A stretch of 5,491 nucleotides of DNA, taken from assembly GCA_900755085.1 (NCBI GenBank), contig CAAEFF010000168.1, positions 1-5,491 of the forward strand. Reading direction: 5' to 3'. Shown here in pieces: positions 1 to 5,335 of the stretch. Every line of letters begins with the position of its first letter. Positions within the stretch are counted from its first letter, which is position 1. The notes below the pieces were generated by a model. The model was not told the origin of the DNA, searched no databases, and worked only from the letters and a program-made list of their open reading frames with translations. Made by a program: the position numbers and the translations under genes. Source of the stretch: an uncultured Streptococcus sp. Lineage in GTDB: Bacteria > Bacillota > Bacilli > Lactobacillales > Streptococcaceae.

Positions 1-14
1 ACAAGGATCTTCAT
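1..14 (-). CDS. 5' end of a truncated gene (MKIL...), possibly a nucleotide-sugar enzyme
   Basis: An ATG at 14-12 on the minus strand opens a reading frame that leaves the window after four codons, M-K-I-L, plus the first two bases (GT) of a valine codon. A Shine-Dalgarno-like AAAGG (minus strand, 29-25) lies about 10 bases upstream, and the preceding gnd gene has its own terminator, so a new transcription unit is expected here. MKILV is the usual opening of Rossmann-fold enzymes of the extended SDR family, such as dTDP-glucose 4,6-dehydratase (RmlB) and UDP-glucose 4-epimerase. In several Klebsiella capsule loci rmlBADC or manCB sits between gnd and ugd. The identification rests on five residues and context, so it is only a suggestion; E. 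coli-type Ugd begins differently after MKI. Confidence 0.4.
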
Positions 15-57
15 ATTTAATCTACCTTTAATGTTAAATATAGACTTCAAATTAATA

Positions 58-111
58 GTTATAAAAACACGACGCATTAAATTTAATACGCTAGTCTTGC
101 TCAGACCACAA
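58..111 (-). promoter_or_regulatory. Candidate promoter region for the gene starting at 14
   Basis: The gap between the gnd terminator and the next start codon holds two weak minus-strand promoter candidates. One has -10 TATAAC at 63-58 with a poor -35 (TTAAAT) 17 bases upstream. The other has -35 TTGTGG at 111-106 and -10 TATTAA at 88-83, also with 17-base spacing. Neither matches consensus well. An imperfect palindrome at 73-90 (core ATTAAATTTAAT at 76-87) overlaps both candidates and could be an operator. A promoter is expected because the upstream unit is terminated, but the exact site is a guess. Confidence 0.25.
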
Positions 112-217
112 CATCAAGTAATATATTCAGAAGAGAGTATAATCGAATCAAAAAGATACTAAACCATTAACGTTATAATATAAGGGAATAATTATTTTTA
201 TAAAGTAATAGCCAGAA
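112..217. other. AT-rich intergenic stretch, no gene seen
   Basis: This stretch is part of the roughly 240-base AT-rich gap between gnd and the next gene. Every reading frame I followed is short, and I recognise no RNA gene or insertion-sequence end. It includes the T-rich tail immediately after the gnd terminator stem. The first 60 bases of the window, at the other end of the same gap, contain only 13 G/C, far fewer than gnd itself. Confidence 0.5.
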
Positions 218-242
218 AATCCTGGGGTATACCCCCAGGATT
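213..242 (-). terminator. Rho-independent terminator of gnd
   Basis: A perfect 10-bp stem is formed by AATCCTGGGG at 218-227 and CCCCAGGATT at 233-242, with a 5-base loop. Read on the minus strand it begins 14 bases after the gnd stop codon, and the stem runs straight into a short T tract (TTTTCT). The GC-rich closing portion plus the T run is the textbook form of an intrinsic terminator. On the plus strand the stem is followed by GAAGC and not by a T run, so it reads best as a one-way minus-strand terminator. Confidence 0.85.
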
Positions 243-256
243 GAAGCAGAACAGAA

Positions 257-1663
257 TTATTCCATCCACTCCGTATGGAATACGCCTTCTTTATCAGTGC
301 GCTTATAGGTATGGGCACCGAAATAGTCGCGCTGAGCCTGAATCAGGTTAGCCGGCAGGACTGCAGAACGATAGCTGTCGTAGTAGGCAATAGCAGCAGA
401 GAATGTCGGAACAGGGATGCCGTTCTGAACAGCATAAGCCACGACATCACGCAGTGCCTGCTGATATTCATCAGCAATCTGTTTGAAGTACGGCGCCAGC
501 AGCAGGTTGGCGATACCCGCATTCTGCTCGTAGGCATCAGTGATCTTCTGCAGGAACTGAGCACGGATAATGCAACCGGCACGGAAGATTTTGGCAATCT
601 CACCATAGTTCAGATCCCAGTTGTATTCATCAGATGCAGCACGCAGCTGGGAGAAGCCCTGGGCATAAGAAACGATTTTACCCAGATACAGAGCGCGACG
701 AACTTTCTCTACAAACTCATCCTTGTCACCAGCCGGTTGAGATTTTGGTCCCGTCAGAACTTTAGACGCTGCAACACGCTGGTCCTTCAGTGAAGAAATG
801 TAGCGCGCAAAGACAGATTCGGTGATCAGGGACAGCGGTTCACCCAAGTCGAGTGAGCTCTGGCTGGTCCATTTACCGGTACCTTTGTTGGCGGCTTCAT
901 CAAGAATCACATCAACCAGGTATTTACCTTCTTCATCTTTTTTAGTGAAGATGTCTTTGGTGATATCGATCAGGTAGCTGCTGAGTTCGCCTTCGTTCCA
1001 CTCGGTAAAGGTTGTTGCCAGTTCTTCATTAGAAAGCGCCAGGCCACCTTTCAGTAAAGAGTATGCTTCTGCGATAAGCTGCATATCGCCATACTCGATG
1101 CCGTTATGCACCATCTTGACATAGTGACCAGCACCGTCAGCACCAATATAGGCGACACAAGGTTCACCGTCTTCGGCACGTGCAGCGATCTGCTGAAGAA
1201 TTGGCGCTACCAGCTCGTAAGCTTCTTTCTGCCCACCAGGCATGATAGACGGGCCTTTCAGTGCGCCCTCTTCCCCACCAGAAACACCGGTACCAATGAA
1301 ATTAAAACCTTCAGCAGACAATTCGCGGTTACGACGAATCGTATCCTGGAAGAAGGTATTACCCCCATCAATGATGATGTCGCCTTTGTCCAGATATGGC
1401 TTAAGGGAATCGATCGCACTATCAGTGCCAGCGCCTGCTTTCACCATCAACAGGATGCGGCGCGGAGTTTCGAGGGATTCAACAAACTCTTTAACGGTAT
1501 AATGTGGGACCAGTTTCTTGCCCGGATTCTCGGCAATCACTTCTTCGGTCTTTTCACGGGAGCGGTTGAAAACAGAGACGGTATAACCACGGCTTTCGAT
1601 GTTGAGCGCAAGGTTGCGCCCCATCACTGCCATACCGACAACCCCGATCTGTTGCTTGGACAT
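257..1663 (-). CDS. gnd: 6-phosphogluconate dehydrogenase, decarboxylating (Gnd)
   Basis: Gnd oxidatively decarboxylates 6-phosphogluconate to ribulose 5-phosphate, reducing NADP+, in the cytoplasmic pentose phosphate pathway. The 468-residue protein has the full enterobacterial length. The N-terminal Rossmann fingerprint is at residues 6-26, with NR at 33-34 where NADP is chosen. The substrate-binding loop IGTGVSGGEEGA is at 123-134. The catalytic pair Lys183 and Glu190 sits in KMVHNGIEYGD, and the family signature ILDEAANKGTGKW is at 253-265. The C terminus ends in HTEWME. I recognise the protein as very close to E. coli and Klebsiella Gnd. The start is fixed by AGGAG (1674-1670) six bases before the ATG. 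Base composition is much richer in G/C than its neighbours. It has its own promoter and terminator and is the resident marker at the end of O-antigen and capsule clusters; it takes no direct part in polymer assembly. Confidence 0.98.
   Translation of the reverse strand: MSKQQIGVVGMAVMGRNLALNIESRGYTVSVFNRSREKTEEVIAENPGKKLVPHYTVKEFVESLETPRRILLMVKAGAGTDSAIDSLKPYLDKGDIIIDGGNTFFQDTIRRNRELSAEGFNFIGTGVSGGEEGALKGPSIMPGGQKEAYELVAPILQQIAARAEDGEPCVAYIGADGAGHYVKMVHNGIEYGDMQLIAEAYSLLKGGLALSNEELATTFTEWNEGELSSYLIDITKDIFTKKDEEGKYLVDVILDEAANKGTGKWTSQSSLDLGEPLSLITESVFARYISSLKDQRVAASKVLTGPKSQPAGDKDEFVEKVRRALYLGKIVSYAQGFSQLRAASDEYNWDLNYGEIAKIFRAGCIIRAQFLQKITDAYEQNAGIANLLLAPYFKQIADEYQQALRDVVAYAVQNGIPVPTFSAAIAYYDSYRSAVLPANLIQAQRDYFGAHTYKRTDKEGVFHTEWME
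1449..1455 (-). promoter_or_regulatory. Internal complementary (anti-Shine-Dalgarno) sequence in gnd
   Basis: At about codons 70-72 of gnd the mRNA reads UCCUGUU. It can pair with GACAGGA (1677-1671), which includes the gnd ribosome binding site: six Watson-Crick pairs plus one G-U. In E. coli an internal complementary sequence in codons 69-75 of gnd sequesters the ribosome binding site and underlies growth-rate-dependent expression. The same position and pairing are present here, so I infer the same control. Confidence 0.6.
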
Positions 1664-1669
1664 TACATA

Positions 1670-1674
1670 CTCCT
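1670..1674 (-). promoter_or_regulatory. gnd ribosome binding site
   Basis: AGGAG on the minus strand is followed by TATGTA and then the ATG at 1663-1661. The six-base spacing is optimal. It fixes the gnd start and is the target of the internal anti-Shine-Dalgarno sequence at 1455-1449. Confidence 0.85.
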
Positions 1675-1688
1675 GTCTGGTGTGGTCA

Positions 1689-1705
1689 CTGCGACACGTT
1701 CGCAG
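1689..1705 (-). promoter_or_regulatory. Hairpin in the gnd 5' leader
   Basis: CTGCGA (1689-1694) and TCGCAG (1700-1705) form a perfect 6-bp, GC-rich stem with a 5-base loop. It lies in the transcribed leader, about 14 bases upstream of the gnd ribosome binding site. No T run follows, so it is unlikely to be a terminator. A role in leader folding or mRNA stability is inference. Confidence 0.5.
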
Positions 1706-1718
1706 CTTAAATGTGATG

Positions 1719-1724
1719 ATTATG
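1719..1724 (-). promoter_or_regulatory. Putative gnd promoter (-10 box)
   Basis: On the minus strand CATAAT (five of six matches to TATAAT) lies 55 bases before the gnd ATG, which would give a leader of roughly 50 bases. The -35 region is T-rich without a good TTGACA match. The non-overlapping TAACAT, shifted by three bases, is an alternative -10. A gnd-specific promoter at this point is consistent with the strong composition change here. Confidence 0.45.
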
Positions 1725-1791
1725 TTAGCTCAAAGAAGTAAAAACCGATAGAGAAAAATCAAAACATCAATATTTACCAATTATATTTCCA

Positions 1792-1809
1792 AAATTAAAT
1801 ATTTAATTT
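1792..1809. repeat. 18-bp perfect A/T palindrome between the hydrolase gene and gnd
   Basis: AAATTAAATATTTAATTT is its own reverse complement. It starts nine bases after the hydrolase stop codon and has no G or C. A hairpin of this composition would be weak and is not followed by a T run, so it is not a normal terminator. It lies at the edge of the AT-rich block. A role as an AT-rich protein-binding site (for example H-NS) is possible but unproven; chance is also plausible in such biased sequence. Confidence 0.4.
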
Positions 1810-1818
1810 ATATTAAAC

Positions 1819-2805
1819 TCACCGAACTGTTTCAACAAATCCAGACATACTCGATTTTAGTTTTAAACTTTTATCTAACAAACCAAAATTATGTTCACGA
1901 TTATTTTTATCATATCCAGCATCAATTAAACTATACCACCAAACACCTTTTATATACGAGCGTTCCTTAGCTAATTTAAAATATCTAGGGATATAGTTTT
2001 CAATCTGTAAATCATTTAATTTACTACCTCTATAATCTGAGTACCCGACCTCAGTAATATACAACTCAACTTCTTTTTTACCTGATAACTTAATCATAGC
2101 ATTATGAAAATCATCTAATTTAGAAAAGTCTATTTCAGGAGCATCCTGTGAATAAGGGTGAATAGAAAGCCCATCAGCATAATCTAAAACACCAAGCTTT
2201 ATCAAAGATTCAGCCCAGGAAAGTTGGTTATTTTTAAAAGGATTAAAACTCCCAACAATTATAACTGCCTGCGGATCATTATCTTTAATTTTCTTCGCAG
2301 TTACTTTGACTAAATTAAAATAATCTTTGGCTGATGACTCACTGAGAGCAGGATAGTTATCGCCTGGTCGTGCATGCCACCATTCATTCCATATTTCATA
2401 TAAATGCACATTTCCTTTATATTTTCTGACAACCCAAGAAGAGTAATTTGCATAAGCGTTAACTGCCTCAGTATTTACTGGTCGTCCTCCTCCATAATTT
2501 TTATTTCCGTAATCTAAAATAAGTAAAGGTTCAATGTGGAGTTTAGATGAGTTTTTGATTAAATTATCAAGCCTCTTATCAGTAATTTCATAGATGTTTT
2601 TTTGTGCTTCAACTCGACTCCAAGCGTAGTCAACGCGGAAAGAACTAACTTTGTATTTTTGCATTAACCCAAGTAAATCCCCTGAGCTTAAACTAGTTCT
2701 ATCAGGGAGCACACCGACACCATAGTAGAAATCATCAGCCAAGGCTGAAGCTGGCATATTAATCAGAGAGAACAAAAAAGTAAAAGTGAATAGATTTAAC
2801 TTCAT
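1819..2805 (-). CDS. Secreted clan GH-A-type glycoside hydrolase (PslG/GH39-like)
   Basis: This 328-residue protein probably cleaves a polysaccharide in the periplasm. Residues 1-23 form a Sec signal peptide: a short start with one lysine, a Phe/Leu-rich core, then ALA before DD, with predicted cleavage after Ala23. The mature part looks like a (beta/alpha)8 barrel with the two clan GH-A strand ends: EIWNEWW at 137-143 (Glu141 as acid/base) and ITEVGYS at 250-256 (Glu252 as nucleophile). FRVDYAWSRVE (56-66), SIHPYS (214-219) and GVWWYSLID (287-295) add aromatic and His residues typical of such clefts. I choose the ATG at 2805 because GAGG lies five bases upstream and the signal peptide starts there. 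The longer ORF from 2856 would overlap the previous gene and put 17 hydrophobic residues in front. Pseudomonas PslG is a comparable hydrolase encoded in an exopolysaccharide locus. The substrate is unknown; the gene's position suggests the polymer made by this cluster. Endo-glycosidase action is inference. Confidence 0.8.
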   Translation of the reverse strand: MKLNLFTFTFLFSLINMPASALADDFYYGVGVLPDRTSLSSGDLLGLMQKYKVSSFRVDYAWSRVEAQKNIYEITDKRLDNLIKNSSKLHIEPLLILDYGNKNYGGGRPVNTEAVNAYANYSSWVVRKYKGNVHLYEIWNEWWHARPGDNYPALSESSAKDYFNLVKVTAKKIKDNDPQAVIIVGSFNPFKNNQLSWAESLIKLGVLDYADGLSIHPYSQDAPEIDFSKLDDFHNAMIKLSGKKEVELYITEVGYSDYRGSKLNDLQIENYIPRYFKLAKERSYIKGVWWYSLIDAGYDKNNREHNFGLLDKSLKLKSSMSGFVETVR

Positions 2806-2810
2806 AATTA

Positions 2811-2814
2811 CCTC
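2811..2814 (-). promoter_or_regulatory. Ribosome binding site of the hydrolase gene
   Basis: GAGG, five bases (TAATT) before the ATG at 2805-2803, decides the start of the hydrolase. It lies in the 25-base gap after the pyruvyl transferase stop codon, so the two genes are probably co-transcribed. Confidence 0.75.
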
Positions 2815-2830
2815 GAATAACAACAAAAAA

Positions 2831-4009
2831 TCAATGATTAATAGAAAGCGAAACAATCTCCTTTAAACTTGATATTATCAATTGCTGTGTGTTTTCAACG
2901 CTACTAATTAGCTCAGAGTTATCATATTCTAAAATTAGATCAATTGAGTCATAAATACCATTTAAGTCTAATGACTTGTTAAACGGAGATATACTCCAAG
3001 TCTTAAGGAAAGATGTCAACTTCTTAATATCGGTATTGACACAAAAGTGCGGAATACCAAAAGACATTGCCGTGATAACACCATGTAAACTTGTGCCATA
3101 AAAAGCTTTCGACCTTTTAATTACATACATAATTTCCCAAACATTTAAATCGTAGACAAGTTCAAGGCCCAGTGACGAGAATTTATTGACTTCTTCCAAA
3201 AAAACAAGATCGTCATGTCCACTTGCATACCCAATAGGTAGAAGAATCACATCCAACTGCTTTTCTCTTTTTATTTTATCAAGAACTTCTGCCATTTCTT
3301 TAGCTGAGAACTTAACTTTATATGGACATGCTTGCACTGTAATGAATTTTTTTGAGTCACAAAGTTCAACAACGTGATTTCTCACGTTTTTTAAAAAGAA
3401 GGAATCATCAATCAACTTCGATGCGATTAATACTGAATCAGGAACAAGATGCGCGGGACAAAAATCCTTTACACCGTCAAAAGAACGTTGATCGCGAACG
3501 GAGATATAATCAGCTTCTCTGACATAATCCCATTGAGACTGAATTGGCACCCCCCCAACTGTATTATATACAACCTTAACATTACCTTTAAATGATGATT
3601 TTCGCGGAATATAAGGATAATCCCACGCTGCAGGGTAGAATAATTTGGAAAATGAATTAGCTAAATATGGTGAAAGCCGTTTTAAAATCCGAATAGCCTT
3701 AGAATAAATAATATTTTTTTGCACATGAGTATATAAGGTACCAACATCAGCCCCCATAACCTCTCCACCAACAACAATAACATAGAAATCAGAATTATTA
3801 TTTAGTAGCGATTTCATCGAAACTGTCGGCTTACAGCTGTAATGGCTTAAGTCAGAGAAATTTATAGATGCATATGTAAATTCAAAATTAGTATTTGTAG
3901 TGTTCTCCACATAATCACTTAAAATAAATTTTTCAAGCAAAAGAGGCATCAAATTATCGCCATAATTATACCGATCAAAAGCTCCATACAATATAATATT
4001 CTTAACCAT
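2831..4009 (-). CDS. Polysaccharide pyruvyl transferase family protein
   Basis: The 392-residue protein matches the polysaccharide pyruvyl transferase family (PF04230; relatives CsaB, WcaK, AmsJ), which transfers pyruvate from phosphoenolpyruvate to a sugar hydroxyl pair, giving a ketal. Visible marks are YNYGDNL at 14-20, the strand VIVVGGEVMG at 77-86, YISVRDQRSF at 168-177, PDSVL at 190-194, LLPIGYASGHDD at 256-267, and YGTSLHGVITAMSFGIPHF at 304-322. This gives a GT-B-like two-domain layout. There is no signal peptide or membrane segment, so it should act in the cytoplasm on the lipid-linked repeat unit before flipping. The ATG follows the wzx TAA with no gap, and a purine run AAGGGTGGG (4027-4019) inside the last wzx codons serves as ribosome binding site; the two are probably translationally coupled. 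The gene is AT-rich like its neighbours. The family is well supported; the acceptor sugar cannot be read from the sequence. Confidence 0.88.
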   Translation of the reverse strand: MVKNIILYGAFDRYNYGDNLMPLLLEKFILSDYVENTTNTNFEFTYASINFSDLSHYSCKPTVSMKSLLNNNSDFYVIVVGGEVMGADVGTLYTHVQKNIIYSKAIRILKRLSPYLANSFSKLFYPAAWDYPYIPRKSSFKGNVKVVYNTVGGVPIQSQWDYVREADYISVRDQRSFDGVKDFCPAHLVPDSVLIASKLIDDSFFLKNVRNHVVELCDSKKFITVQACPYKVKFSAKEMAEVLDKIKREKQLDVILLPIGYASGHDDLVFLEEVNKFSSLGLELVYDLNVWEIMYVIKRSKAFYGTSLHGVITAMSFGIPHFCVNTDIKKLTSFLKTWSISPFNKSLDLNGIYDSIDLILEYDNSELISSVENTQQLIISSLKEIVSLSINH

Positions 4010-5335
4010 TTATTTTAACCCACCCTTGAAAATAAAAAACAACCTCATTAAGTTTCCTGGCAACCACAATGCTTTAGTTTTTTGAATAAAGGATATTCGT
4101 GTATGATGCGTTAGACTATCAAATAGATAACCAGCACAGGCATATGCAACTAATGTTGCATAGACAGAACCAATAATACCATAAATAGGAATCAAGACGT
4201 AATTCAAAGTAACGCCAATAATCAGCCCTAAAATGTTTCTATTCAATGCGTACTTTTGCAATCCTTCATTAATATACCAACGTCCACTCGCGGAGCTTAG
4301 AAAATAGAAAACACTGACCCAAGAATACAATTTTATTACTATTGAAGCATCTGAGTAATCTTTCGTATAAAAGAAGTCAATTATATAATCCGATAAAAAC
4401 GTTACAAACAAGGCAATTACAACACTGATCACAACAAGTAAATCGTATAGAAACTGAAGCCTTTGATGGTATTTCTCAATACTAATTTCTCGTAATTTTA
4501 TAATTTTAGGGAATAATGTGCTAACGATCGCTATTGGGAAAAAATACCAAACTTCAACCATCTTTACTGCAACTGAATAAACACCAACAGCAGACGCGTT
4601 GAGCATGTTTCCTATCATAACCTGGTCGATACGCATATAAAGCATAAAGGCGACACCAGAAATTATCAGCGGCCAGCTTTGTGATAAAAGCCGTTTAGCT
4701 TCAGTAAAATTCAGTTTCCAGGTATCACGCACACCTTTCTTGGAAAAAAAGTAAGACAACCCTATAGCAAGAATTAATGCCTCTAATGAAACTGATGCAC
4801 AAATATAGAGATAAGACCCACCATTGACTATCACTAAAATTTTAAATATTGCACTCCCGAAAAATGCGATGCTCTGGGCCAATACAGTGTATTTAGCTAG
4901 GACTTGCGATTCAAACCAATATTTATATATATCAGATGTTCTGAGAAGAACAGATGGAATCATTACCAAAGCAGCCCAAAAAAGATCCCAGTCACCAGGT
5001 TTAAGAGCAAAAACTGTAATTAAAACTAAAATACTTGCCAGTACACTTCCCACTACCTGCAAGAAGCAAGAAGATCCTAATATAATAGAATTCGCTTTTT
5101 CATCCTTTATTAACTCTCGAACAACAACACCATTCATCCCCAATGATGCAACTGATACAAAAATAGTTATAATAGCCAATGCATAATTATAGATACCAAA
5201 TTTTTCTGGTCCCAAATATCTTGCTAACCATACCGAAACTAAAAAACCTAATCCCATACGGGTTAAACTATCAGCAGACAACCATACTATATTTTTCAAG
5301 GACCTACTTTGTATAGCGTTCCTAATTTTTTTCAT
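4010..5335 (-). CDS. wzx: Wzx-type O-antigen/capsule repeat-unit flippase
   Basis: Wzx flips undecaprenyl-diphosphate-linked repeat units across the inner membrane for Wzy-dependent polymerisation. The 441 residues match the usual length of about 400-500. A basic start (MKKIRNAIQSRSLKN) is followed by about 12 hydrophobic stretches, near residues 16-38, 47-69, 85-110, 117-133, 148-170, 173-197, 220-240, 251-275, 296-322, 330-349, 366-383 and 386-405. Typical family pieces are LARYLGPEKFGIYNYALAI (37-55), SWPLIISGVAFMLYMRIDQ (220-238) and the late segment around LNYVLIPIYGIIGSVYATL (377-395). The ribosome binding site is weak (GGA, 12 bases before the ATG), but no other nearby start gives a better N terminus. 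The pyruvyl transferase follows without a gap, and gnd lies further downstream, as in O and K clusters. A general polysaccharide-transport (PST) label is the only real alternative; the sugar unit carried is unknown. Confidence 0.9.
   Translation of the reverse strand: MKKIRNAIQSRSLKNIVWLSADSLTRMGLGFLVSVWLARYLGPEKFGIYNYALAIITIFVSVASLGMNGVVVRELIKDEKANSIILGSSCFLQVVGSVLASILVLITVFALKPGDWDLFWAALVMIPSVLLRTSDIYKYWFESQVLAKYTVLAQSIAFFGSAIFKILVIVNGGSYLYICASVSLEALILAIGLSYFFSKKGVRDTWKLNFTEAKRLLSQSWPLIISGVAFMLYMRIDQVMIGNMLNASAVGVYSVAVKMVEVWYFFPIAIVSTLFPKIIKLREISIEKYHQRLQFLYDLLVVISVVIALFVTFLSDYIIDFFYTKDYSDASIVIKLYSWVSVFYFLSSASGRWYINEGLQKYALNRNILGLIIGVTLNYVLIPIYGIIGSVYATLVAYACAGYLFDSLTHHTRISFIQKTKALWLPGNLMRLFFIFKGGLK

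Noticed and set aside
21..29. Resemblance to the ops/JUMPstart element (GGTAG on the minus strand)
   Set aside because: Only five bases match and the rest of the element is missing. It reads better as part of the ribosome binding region of the gene starting at 14.
275..793. Plus-strand open frame (172 codons) opposite the 3' part of gnd
   Set aside because: It is antisense to gnd and its product resembles no family I know. The same holds for the frames at 1242-1502 (plus) and 343-606 (minus).
1106..1741. Long plus-strand open frame (211 codons) opposite gnd
   Set aside because: It is antisense to the well-conserved gnd gene, has no recognisable domain, and runs through the gnd leader. Long antisense frames are common opposite highly biased codons.
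2822..2842. Possible terminator after the pyruvyl transferase stop (T run after AATCATTGATT)
   Set aside because: The stem is only four A/T-rich pairs with a three-base loop, and the hydrolase gene follows within 25 bases on the same strand. Read-through is much more likely.
4824..5186. Plus-strand open frame opposite wzx
   Set aside because: It is a mirror of a membrane-protein gene, has no recognisable product, and lies wholly within wzx. The frame at 3186-3377 opposite the pyruvyl transferase was rejected for the same reasons.
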